From Parasporobacterium sp. (GTDB lineage Bacteria; Bacillota; Clostridia; Lachnospirales; Lachnospiraceae): DNA of 44,676 nt. Positions 32,123-39,641 of the stretch are shown piece after piece. The position numbers and the translations under genes were made by a program. Where the stretch lies: the NCBI GenBank assembly GCA_021443845.1, contig JABUTA010000002.1, positions 9,308-53,983 on the forward strand, read 5' to 3'. Each line of letters starts with the position of its first letter. Positions within the stretch are counted from its first letter, which is position 1. The notes beneath the pieces were generated by a model. It saw only the letters and a list, made by a program, of their open reading frames with translations. It ran no database searches and was not told the DNA's origin.

Positions 32123-32748
32123 ACCTTTGCCTCCTGGCTTATAAAGCCCCTGGTTATCATACCCACAGCCTTATAAAAATCTGTCCGGGCATACTTGATC
32201 ACGTCATTACAGAATACCGGAACCCATTTCCTGATATGCCTGTCAAAGAATTCCTTCTGGTCCTTCAGAGCCTTTTCATATGCCGCCTCATTTTCCGAAT
32301 CTGCTGCAGATGCTGCTTCTTCACACAGAACCGCCATGAATTCAAATTCCAGTCCCACATGATCATCCGGAATCTTATACATGCCGGCTTTTGCCTTCAG
32401 TCCTCTGGCAGCATAATACTTTTCAGCATCGGAAGTACAGGATTCATTCATCATTTTCTTTTTGCTGGTATAAATGGATTCGTAAGGGAATGCTGCAAGT
32501 CCTGTTGCCTCACCTGCTGCCAGAAATACCTTCGCATAATCCACTTCGGTATCAATTATGTTTTCTTCAGATGCTTCTGCCAGATATGCTTTCAGCTTAG
32601 CATAACCATCACCGATATCAGATTCGTCTGATTCCGGGAATGTCATTTTCTTCATATCATTAAGGAGTTTTTTATCAACTTCCAGAATAAATATTCTTGC
32701 CAGAAATCTGTACACATTTCCCCTGGCTGACATAAGTGCTTTATTCAT
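32107..32748 (-). CDS. TorD-like molybdoenzyme chaperone
   Basis: This 213-residue all-helical protein fits the TorD/DmsD chaperone family. Diagnostic stretches are DYAKVFLAAG and FPYESIYTSKKK (about 69-96), and the conserved PDDHVGLEFEFM (about 126-137). Members bind the immature molybdenum subunit until the bis-MGD cofactor is inserted. It shares a TGATG stop/start with the ferredoxin gene and overlaps asrA, so all are made together. As the Mo subunit has no Tat signal, its task here would be cofactor loading, not export proofreading. Confidence 0.88.
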   Translation of the reverse strand: MNKALMSARGNVYRFLARIFILEVDKKLLNDMKKMTFPESDESDIGDGYAKLKAYLAEASEENIIDTEVDYAKVFLAAGEATGLAAFPYESIYTSKKKMMNESCTSDAEKYYAARGLKAKAGMYKIPDDHVGLEFEFMAVLCEEAASAADSENEAAYEKALKDQKEFFDRHIRKWVPVFCNDVIKYARTDFYKAVGMITRGFISQEAKVWDIL

Positions 32749-33368
32749 CAGATCTCACCTCTCATCTTTCCGGCATATATAAACGGAAGTTCTTCTATCC
32801 ATCTGCAGTCACGAAGAATATATCTTGCCTGAGGATTATTGCCATTTGGATCGGCAAGGGTATATACATGTCCTTCATTTTCCCTTATAAGCACTGATAC
32901 CTCACTGTCAGGATCATTGATATCCCCGTAGTGCAGTGCTCCGCCTGCACAGTTGCGCACGCATGCCGGAGGAAGTCCGTCTGCCCTTCGTCCTGAACAG
33001 ATATCGCATTTGTCGGATACATTCAGTTCCTTATTGAAAATAATACACTGATAAGGACAGCTCTTCATGCAGCTCTGACAACCTATGCACATATCCCTGT
33101 CAATATATACCACCCCGTCATCTCCTGATTTATAGCATGCACCTGTAGGACATACTTCTGTACAGGATGGATTTTCACACTGCTGGCACATTACCGGCAT
33201 AAAATACATTTCAATATCCGGATATTTTCCTGTAGGTCCCATGGAATACATTTTGCTTCTGGAGGGACCCAATGAAATACTGTGTTCTGTCTTGCATGCT
33301 ACCTGGCATCCTCCATGGCAGCCGATGCAGCGGTCAAGCTCTACTAATATGATATACTGTGATTCCAT
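32748..33368 (-). CDS. Four-cluster ferredoxin subunit (DmsB/NrfC/PhsB type)
   Basis: This 206-residue protein has four Cys motifs in the usual DMSO-reductase-B order: CIGCHGGCQVACK (15-27), CQQCENPSCTEVCP (about 61-74), CIGCQSCMKSCP (about 93-104) and CDICSGRR...CVRNC (about 120-140), enough for four [4Fe-4S] clusters. It passes electrons to the molybdenum subunit encoded 17 bp upstream. No membrane anchor subunit (DmsC or NrfD) is in the operon, so the electron donor should be soluble, fitting the AsrA/AsrB pair downstream. The ATG at 33368 has an AGGAGGG site. Confidence 0.93.
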   Translation of the reverse strand: MESQYIILVELDRCIGCHGGCQVACKTEHSISLGPSRSKMYSMGPTGKYPDIEMYFMPVMCQQCENPSCTEVCPTGACYKSGDDGVVYIDRDMCIGCQSCMKSCPYQCIIFNKELNVSDKCDICSGRRADGLPPACVRNCAGGALHYGDINDPDSEVSVLIRENEGHVYTLADPNGNNPQARYILRDCRWIEELPFIYAGKMRGEI

Positions 33369-33385
33369 TTTTCAACCCTCCTCTC

Positions 33386-36037
33386 TTAATGTTCGATAGG
33401 AAGCCATGTCTTAAAATCTTCAGGCTTCTCCCAGATTCCCTCAGGGGCTCCTTCTTCTGCCTTATACACTTTAACCATGAATCCCCTGAGTGTATAGGTT
33501 CCCACCACATCATTAAACGGTGCTGAACCTTTTGTAAGAATATTTACATTCATTTCCTTCCAGCCGTGGGTCGGTGTATTCAGCTTTTCAGGATTCCAGA
33601 AACGTTCCATACACACAGAACCCGGCATCATGCCCTCTGTTACGTATGCTTTTGCTCTTATCTTTCCTCTCAGCGATTCAATCCATACCCAGTCCCCTGT
33701 CTTTATTCCGTTCTTTTCAGCATCTGATGTATGTATCCATATTTCCGCCACCGGCATTATTTCTCTCATGGCAGCGTTGTTTCTGAGAGTTGAGTGCTGG
33801 TAGAAGGGTACACGGCCGTTCGTCATAATAAGCGGGAACTCCCTGCATAATTCCGGATCATTTACAGGACCTTCTATCGGTTCCAGATAATACGGCAGTG
33901 GATCATAATCCTTTGATGCCGGAGGAAGTTCATGATAGGAGAACGGTTTTCCTGTTCTTGCCAGGGTTATCATACTGTCAAGGTAAATCTCGATCTTTTT
34001 GGATGGTGTATCAAAGCCTTTGTATTTTCCGGTTTTCTCATCTATCCATTTATAAACATAATATGATCTCCACTCATTCCTCGGCAGATATTCAAACGGG
34101 GCCTTTTCCTTTACTTCCTTCCATGTCATGCCTATATGCTCTGTACAATGGTTGAAGAACTCATCCATGCTGTCCCAATAAGCCAGATCATCCCCCATGA
34201 ATTCAGGATCAAAGGCTTTCTGACACATTTCATGTCCCATATCCGCACATTTCCTTGCCAGCTTTGACCAGAGCAGGGTCTCATCAACAGTTTCCCACAG
34301 ACTTACAACTGCCTGACGGGCAACAATGGTATTGCAGGTTTCCACAAGCATATCCGTTTCCAGCCACTCTGCTGTGGGCAGGAGGATATCCGCATATGCA
34401 GAGAATGATGTAGGGTAAATAAAGGAATGTACAATGTAGTCCAGATGCTTTATTGCTTCTTCTATTTTGGAAGCTTCAGCTACTACACCGAACTTATTGC
34501 CTGATCTGTCCAGCCATACCTTTAAAGGATAAGGCTTACCTGTAATAACCGCATCCAGGATTGCAGCAGGCTGTCCTGCCCACCAGATGTGAAGTCCCTT
34601 GTGTTCAATGCCGCCCAGCCTCTTCTCCAGCATTTCCTTCGGAAGAAGACGTTCTGCCTGGGGCACAGGATAATTGGGCATTCTTAATGTTCCGCTGGTG
34701 CGGAATCTCTGAAGAAGTGAACCCGGACGTTCAACATTGCCCACGAGACAGTCAATGATACATGCAGCCATTGCTGCCTGCTCGGAGTTAGGTGTCTGGT
34801 CTGTGGCAACGCCCAGTGCCAGTCCTCCGGGCTGATTATCCGTAAACAGAAGAACAGCCTTTTCAATGCGTTCTGCATCTACGCCGCATACCTGTGCCGT
34901 ATGCTCCAGAGTCCATTCCGCCACCCTTTCTCTGAGAAGTCGGAAGCCTGTCTTATATATCTTTCCGTCAACTTCATACTCACCGTCCAGTTCAACATCA
35001 AGATTCTCATTCCAGGGATATTCCAGAGGCTGCATGGAATCTGTTTTTTTATCCCATACCATGAATGTATCGGGAACGGAAGGATCCTCACTTTTAACAG
35101 GACGCAGCATGAATTTTGTTTCGGTATCTACCAGATACGGGGAATCTGTCCATTTCATGACGAATTCCTCATCATATTTTTTATTGTCGATTATGTACTT
35201 TATCCAGCACAGCATCAGGGCAACGTCTGTACCCGGTCTTACGGGAAGCCATATTGTTGCCTTTGCGGCATCCGGAGTAAAACGGGGATCTATGCAGATG
35301 GTCTTTACTCCCCTGGCACGAAGTTCATTTACGGCACGTCCGCCGCTGGCCGGACATGAATATGAAGGATCTGTTCCCCATAATACCAGACACTTTATCG
35401 GGGTCTCATCAGGGAAATACAGTTCAAGGGCATTGGAATCTGCTATTGAAGGATCCACACCGCCGTACATCATGGTATAACCCAGTACTCTCGGAAGGTA
35501 GCACTGGGCACATCCGGGTTCAAACCAGTTCGGAGTGCCGAATATATTGCAGAAACGGCATACGCTCCAAACTTCCGGATTACCGCCGCCGCCGGTGGTT
35601 CCGAATACTGCTTCCGGCCCATATTCATCCCTTACCCTCATAAGCTCCGATGCGATTTTTGTAAGGGCATCATCCCAGGTCAGACGGTGCCATTTGCCGC
35701 CTCCTCTTTCACCTACTCTCTCAAGAGGATATTTGTTTCTGTTAGGGTTATACAGTGCCTGTATTCCAGCCAGTCCCTTTGCGCACATTTTTCCTCTGCT
35801 CATGGGATCTTCAGGATTGCCTTCCAGCTTCACCACACGGCCGTTCTTTACATGAACAAGTACACCGCAGTTGGCAATGCATGCACGGCATGCTGTTTTT
35901 ACGATTATCTCCTCTCCATCGGTAGCAACCGTATAGGGTTCACAGGAGTCAAAGAAATGTTCTCCCCTGACACAATCCGCCAGACCTCCGATCTGTATGG
36001 AATTGAGATATTTATCGGAATTGCTGTTTACTTCCAT
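33386..36037 (-). CDS. Cytoplasmic molybdopterin (bis-MGD) oxidoreductase catalytic subunit
   Basis: This 883-residue protein belongs to the DMSO-reductase superfamily. The N-terminal [4Fe-4S] motif is Cys50, Cys53, Cys57 and Cys85. The Mo ligand region reads WFEPGCAQCYLPR (171-183), making Cys176 or Cys179 the likely ligand. LVLWGTDPSYS and ICIDPRFTPDA are typical cofactor-binding stretches, and FPLIMTNGRVPFYQHS opens the C-terminal molydopterin-binding domain. No twin-arginine signal is present, so it works inside the cell, like acetylene hydratase, pyrogallol transhydroxylase or some catechol dehydroxylases. The substrate cannot be told. First gene of the operon, with GAGGTGA before the ATG at 36037. 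A LysR regulator lies upstream. Confidence 0.93.
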   Translation of the reverse strand: MEVNSNSDKYLNSIQIGGLADCVRGEHFFDSCEPYTVATDGEEIIVKTACRACIANCGVLVHVKNGRVVKLEGNPEDPMSRGKMCAKGLAGIQALYNPNRNKYPLERVGERGGGKWHRLTWDDALTKIASELMRVRDEYGPEAVFGTTGGGGNPEVWSVCRFCNIFGTPNWFEPGCAQCYLPRVLGYTMMYGGVDPSIADSNALELYFPDETPIKCLVLWGTDPSYSCPASGGRAVNELRARGVKTICIDPRFTPDAAKATIWLPVRPGTDVALMLCWIKYIIDNKKYDEEFVMKWTDSPYLVDTETKFMLRPVKSEDPSVPDTFMVWDKKTDSMQPLEYPWNENLDVELDGEYEVDGKIYKTGFRLLRERVAEWTLEHTAQVCGVDAERIEKAVLLFTDNQPGGLALGVATDQTPNSEQAAMAACIIDCLVGNVERPGSLLQRFRTSGTLRMPNYPVPQAERLLPKEMLEKRLGGIEHKGLHIWWAGQPAAILDAVITGKPYPLKVWLDRSGNKFGVVAEASKIEEAIKHLDYIVHSFIYPTSFSAYADILLPTAEWLETDMLVETCNTIVARQAVVSLWETVDETLLWSKLARKCADMGHEMCQKAFDPEFMGDDLAYWDSMDEFFNHCTEHIGMTWKEVKEKAPFEYLPRNEWRSYYVYKWIDEKTGKYKGFDTPSKKIEIYLDSMITLARTGKPFSYHELPPASKDYDPLPYYLEPIEGPVNDPELCREFPLIMTNGRVPFYQHSTLRNNAAMREIMPVAEIWIHTSDAEKNGIKTGDWVWIESLRGKIRAKAYVTEGMMPGSVCMERFWNPEKLNTPTHGWKEMNVNILTKGSAPFNDVVGTYTLRGFMVKVYKAEEGAPEGIWEKPEDFKTWLPIEH

Positions 36038-36080
36038 AAAATGTCACCTCAATGATTACTTATTATTACTGCAGGTTTCT

Positions 36081-36120
36081 GTTATATATCATGCATGTGC
36101 CATATAATTCGTGCACTGCA
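36081..36120 (-). promoter_or_regulatory. Candidate promoter region of the Mo operon
   Basis: On the minus strand a TATATAAC -10-like stretch (36081-36088) has no -35 match at normal spacing. Upstream lie two small palindromes, CATGCATG (36090-36097) and TGCAGTGCA (36112-36120). A missing -35 with palindromes nearby fits LysR activation, but the evidence is weak. Confidence 0.3.
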
Positions 36121-36142
36121 TTGTACAGATGTGTTGTGCTGC

Positions 36143-36386
36143 CTGCCTAAAATATATATATCTGAATGGCGTATATGACGAGCCGTCTTAATTCAGGGAT
36201 TATTCGTCGTGAATTTGCGGACGACGGATTCGCACTTCAGGTGCGTAATCCGTCAGGGTAATCTGAGCAGTAAACGCATCAGGCGTTTACTGCGAATTTA
36301 CCCGGTCCGCACAATACATGACGAATAATTCCATGAATTACAGGCGCAGTCATCCTTAGCCATTCAGATATATATTTTTTAGGCAG
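36143..36386. mobile_element. 244-bp palindromic element, MITE-like or a large structured RNA
   Basis: The ends are 28-bp inverted repeats (36143-36170 and 36359-36386) matching at 27 of 28 positions and beginning CTGCCTAAAA. Inside, the arms stay paired: ATTATTCGTC (36199-36208) with GACGAATAAT (36320-36329), and GCGGAC (36217-36222) with GTCCGC (36305-36310). The centre is a three-way junction of two hairpins: GACGGATT...AATCCGTC (36223-36254) and GGGTAA/TTACCC enclosing an 11-bp stem (36267-36277 with 36283-36293). No target-site duplication and no ORF. It may be a non-autonomous transposable element, or an RNA structure between the LysR gene and the Mo operon. Confidence 0.6.
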
Positions 36387-36472
36387 ACCCCACATCATAC
36401 ATATAATTTAATGTTAAATAATGAATATGTAAAATTACTAATAATCATAAATGTATTCCATTTCAGAATCAA

Positions 36473-37381
36473 TTACATATTCTTTATGATATTAATCAAT
36501 TCCTTCACAGCCCTCTTGGTATTCCCCTTTCTCCAGGCCATTACGAACCCGCTGTGAGTACCTTTAATGGGAATCCTGGCATGATCGTTTTCATTCATAT
36601 CCAGATAATATTCATCACATATGAATACATCCTTTTCAGTCATGAGATTAAGACCCTGGGAATTGGAAGCCTCCACATATCTGGTAACTTCAGGTATGAA
36701 TCCCTTTGCCCTGAATATATCCATGAGCATACGGTTATACTCTGAAAGAACCCGGGGAGAAATGCTTATAAAATCCATATCCCGCAGGTCTTCCGGAGTC
36801 AGTTCGCATCTCGATGCCAGGGGACAGGTCTTCAGAACACAGGCGCAATGGGGAGTGTCACCCACCTTTATCCATTCCAGATTATCATAATGCTTTCCCT
36901 CAAAGTCATACAATATTGAAAATACAATATCCACTTCATTTTTGATGAGCATCTCCCTGACAGTCTGGACATAGTTGGTTTCAATCTTTATTTCCAGGCC
37001 TTCCATCCTGTCATTCAGCTTCCTCAGGGCAGGCATCAGGAATTTTTCCGGTTTAAAAGAATTAAGGAATCCGATGCTCAGTGTATTTCTCTTATCGGCA
37101 TTAAGTATATGTGCCAGCTCTATATTCTTTTCTATTTCCGCAACTACGCCATTCAATGAATCATACAGGAATTTGCCTTCTCTGGTCAGCACCAGTTTTT
37201 TATTGACTCTCTTGAAAAGCTTCAGATCCAGCTGGCCCTCCAGGCTCTGGATTTTTTTTGTAAGTGTGGGCTGGGTCAGATTAAAATATTCTGCCGATCT
37301 GGTTATGCTTTCATTTTCGGCAACCTTCAGAAAATACTGGATCTGTCCCAGGCTGATATTTCTTATATCCACATTCCTCAT
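36473..37381 (-). CDS. LysR-type transcriptional regulator
   Basis: This 302-residue protein has the LysR winged helix at about 8-67 (LGQIQYFLKVAENESITRSAEYFNLTQPTLTKKIQSLEGQL), a linker helix and a periplasmic-binding-like effector domain (about 95-300). The ATG at 37381 follows AGAAGG at 10-nt spacing. LysR proteins are usually activators that respond to a small aromatic or organic acid. It lies upstream of, and in the same direction as, the Mo operon, so it is the best candidate regulator, though a 435-bp gap with the palindromic element separates them. Divergent arrangement, the commoner LysR layout, is absent. Confidence 0.95.
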   Translation of the reverse strand: MRNVDIRNISLGQIQYFLKVAENESITRSAEYFNLTQPTLTKKIQSLEGQLDLKLFKRVNKKLVLTREGKFLYDSLNGVVAEIEKNIELAHILNADKRNTLSIGFLNSFKPEKFLMPALRKLNDRMEGLEIKIETNYVQTVREMLIKNEVDIVFSILYDFEGKHYDNLEWIKVGDTPHCACVLKTCPLASRCELTPEDLRDMDFISISPRVLSEYNRMLMDIFRAKGFIPEVTRYVEASNSQGLNLMTEKDVFICDEYYLDMNENDHARIPIKGTHSGFVMAWRKGNTKRAVKELINIIKNM

Positions 37382-37598
37382 TTGTTTTTATCCTTCTGAA
37401 ATTCTGTATATAAATAACTAAAACTTCCCACACAGCTTGGGATTGAGCATTTGGGGCTCAAGAAAAAGCTAAGACAAAAAACACACAGTGACGGTAAATT
37501 TCCGAGCATGAAGCTGTCTCCGGGATATGGAAAGCGTGAGTAAATAATCTATGTCTGACAGCTTCGAGTATACCATTACATTACTGCCCAGGGAAACT

Positions 37599-37634
37599 AA
37601 AAATGAGAACCATCGGCCTCCCGACAGTTCTCAT
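37599..37634 (-). terminator. Terminator of pfkA
   Basis: ATGAGAAC (37603-37610) pairs with GTTCTCAT (37627-37634) with an inner CGG/CCG pairing, followed on the minus strand by TTTTTAG. The rest of 37382-37598 holds a wide-loop inverted repeat AAGCTGTC/GACAGCTT (37511-37518, 37557-37564) and TTGAGC/GCTCAA, with no gene. Confidence 0.8.
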
Positions 37635-37649
37635 AAATAATAATTAATA

Positions 37650-38633
37650 TCAGATCAGATCCCCGACCATTGCCCTGGAAATAATATGGTCAGCCTCATA
37701 GATCTCATGCTTTGTATTAATAGCTTCAAACATATCCATGTCTGTAATTCTATGATCCTTTGATACCACTACTCTGTTGGTCTTGCCTTCCGCAAGAATC
37801 TTCACAGCCCAGTATCCCATTCTGGTAGCCATAACTCTGTCCCTGGCTGTAGGCGAACCGCCTCTCTGCACGTGTCCCAGAACTGTTACTCTGGCAGTAA
37901 GGCCGGTCTTTTCATGGATATAATCTGCCAGTTCAGCACTGCTTCCTGCACCTTCGGCAATAATTATCATGAAATGGGTAAAGCCTGCAAGCCTTCTGTT
38001 CCTGATGTTATTGATAACTTCTTCAGGATTCCATTTCTTCTCCGGAATAATAACGTCTGTAGCACCTGAAGCCAGGGCAACATACTGGGCAAGATCACCC
38101 GCATTGTGACCCATAACCTCAATGACCGAGCATCTCTCATGAGACTGCATTGTATCCCTGAGGTGGTCGATACATGAAACAGCCGTGTTGGCAGCAGTAT
38201 CAAATCCTATGGAATATTCTGAACATCCGATGTCATTATCGATAGTCGCCGGTATGCCTACCACGGAAATGTCATGTTCGCTTGCAAGTGCAAGTGCTCC
38301 TGCCCATGTTCCGTCTCCGCCTATGGCAACCAGACCGTCAAGCCCTATGAGCTTGCATATATTGTATGCCTTCGCTCTGCCCTCTACGGTTCTGAATTCA
38401 TCGCTTCTGGCTGTGTAGAGAATCGTTCCGCCGCTCTCAAGAATATGAGCAACGCTGTGGAGATTCATCAGCTCGATATCTCCCTGGATCAGACCCTTCC
38501 AGCCTCTTTTGATACCTACAACTTCGATATTATGAGCAACTGCTGTCCTTACAACAGCTCTGACAGCAGCATTCATACCCGGAGCATCGCCTCCGCTCGT
38601 TAATACGCCTATTCTTTTAACTGCAGATTCCAT
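37650..38633 (-). CDS. pfkA: ATP-dependent 6-phosphofructokinase
   Basis: This 327-residue enzyme phosphorylates fructose 6-phosphate in glycolysis. It has the ATP-binding GVLTSGGDAPGMNAAVR (9-25), GGDGTWAGA (about 104-112), and the catalytic PATIDND followed by GFDTA. Gly rather than Asp at the third position of GGDG points to ATP rather than pyrophosphate as donor. Later motifs VIEVMGHNAGDLA, IIIAEGAG and LGHVQRGGSP complete the family pattern. The length is that of the short bacterial PfkA. The ATG at 38633 has AAGGGGGA. Single-gene unit with its own terminator. Confidence 0.96.
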   Translation of the reverse strand: MESAVKRIGVLTSGGDAPGMNAAVRAVVRTAVAHNIEVVGIKRGWKGLIQGDIELMNLHSVAHILESGGTILYTARSDEFRTVEGRAKAYNICKLIGLDGLVAIGGDGTWAGALALASEHDISVVGIPATIDNDIGCSEYSIGFDTAANTAVSCIDHLRDTMQSHERCSVIEVMGHNAGDLAQYVALASGATDVIIPEKKWNPEEVINNIRNRRLAGFTHFMIIIAEGAGSSAELADYIHEKTGLTARVTVLGHVQRGGSPTARDRVMATRMGYWAVKILAEGKTNRVVVSKDHRITDMDMFEAINTKHEIYEADHIISRAMVGDLI

Positions 38634-38751
38634 AAACTGATCCCCCTTATATATTTTTGTTAAAAACCAAGCTGCACACCAAATCGATTTAAGTTTACCA
38701 CCTGGATAACATATTTATCAATATTAATCAGGCAAATATTCCGCCTGTGCT

Positions 38752-39375
38752 TTATTTTCTGTTCGCTGTACTTATATTTCTTCTCTTCATTCCCATGATC
38801 GCAATGGATATGTCACTGATCATGAGAGAAATTTCCATGGGACTCTCCCGCATGGGACCGTTCAGCCAGTTTTCAATTATGTTCATGCTGCCTGCAATTA
38901 TATATTTTATAATATAATCTGAAAATACCGGGTTACGGTTTACCCAGTCATCTGAAATGTCTGTTACAAATATCATTACATCCCTTATAATTGAGTTAAG
39001 AAAATTCCTGTCATAACTGTGTTTAAGTATAAGGCAGGTGATATCCCTGTTTTCCTTCAGGTAACACAGCAGATTATAAAGGGGCTGCAGGAGACTGTCG
39101 GGATTCTCGGTTTTAATCTCATACATGCAGTCCTTAACCTTATCCCTGATCTCGTTTTCCAGTTCCGACATCACATCAGCCACATTATCATAATGCTTGT
39201 AAAATGTGGATCTGTTCAGTTCTGCGGCTGCGCAGAGTTCACTGGCTGTTATCTCATAGAGAGATTTTTCCTTGAGCAGGGATATGAGGCTCTTTCTGAA
39301 AAGCATTCTTGTAAGCCTGGTCCTCTGGTTTTCCTTAACTTTTTTCTTTGCATCTTCGTTTATTATTTCATTCAT
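38752..39375 (-). CDS. TetR/AcrR family repressor
   Basis: This 207-residue regulator has the TetR helix-turn-helix at about 20-68 (RKSLISLLKEKSLYEITASELCAAAELNRSTFYKHYDN) and a helical ligand domain of the TetR_C_33/DhaS-like kind. It is divergent from an MMPL-type transporter across a 266-bp gap with two related palindromes, one inside the transporter promoter. It most likely represses the transporter and itself until a toxic ligand binds. The ligand is unknown. Confidence 0.93.
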   Translation of the reverse strand: MNEIINEDAKKKVKENQRTRLTRMLFRKSLISLLKEKSLYEITASELCAAAELNRSTFYKHYDNVADVMSELENEIRDKVKDCMYEIKTENPDSLLQPLYNLLCYLKENRDITCLILKHSYDRNFLNSIIRDVMIFVTDISDDWVNRNPVFSDYIIKYIIAGSMNIIENWLNGPMRESPMEISLMISDISIAIMGMKRRNISTANRK

Positions 39376-39473
39376 ATCTGCACCTTTTTCGATAATGTTG
39401 ATATCGAAAACGAAAACTCAGGTCTGTGCTCCGATAACCACATTATCTGATTTCTTATCTATTTAGCGACAAA

Positions 39474-39482
39474 ACACAGTGT
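39474..39482. promoter_or_regulatory. Operator-like palindrome 1 (TetR side)
   Basis: ACACAGTGT, within a wider AACAC-N7-GTGTT, lies about 100 bp upstream of the TetR gene. Read on the other strand it matches the core of palindrome 2 (ACACTGTGT). It probably mediates autorepression. Confidence 0.5.
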
Positions 39483-39520
39483 ATGTGTTGTCTTTACGTC
39501 TTTATAAAAAATACTGTTTA

Positions 39521-39549
39521 TTGTTAAAGCAACACTGTGTTGTTATAAT
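39521..39549 (+). promoter_or_regulatory. MMPL promoter with operator-like palindrome 2 in the spacer
   Basis: TTGTTA (39521-39526), a 17-bp spacer and TATAAT (39544-39549). The perfect palindrome CAACACTGTGTTG (39530-39542) fills the spacer, a classic TetR-family repression position. It shares its ACACTGTGT core with the site at 39474-39482. Confidence 0.75.
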
Positions 39550-39641
39550 CATATACACGTTAAAAATATACGTCAAGTATGATCGGCAAAATCATGTTGT
39601 ATTAATAATAAACTCTGGCAGAGAAAGGACGGATTTGTATT

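Noticed and set aside
34866-35480. Plus-strand reading frame of 204 codons
   Set aside because: It is a mirror of the molybdoenzyme gene and shows no domain or start signals.
36038-36472. Moco riboswitch upstream of the molybdoenzyme operon
   Set aside because: The region is dominated by a nearly perfect long palindrome, which does not look like the compact Moco RNA fold; no matching conserved loops were recognised.
37511-37564. Inverted repeat AAGCTGTC/GACAGCTT as a regulatory RNA
   Set aside because: Arms of only 8 bp around a 38-nt loop with no T-run; too weak to call.
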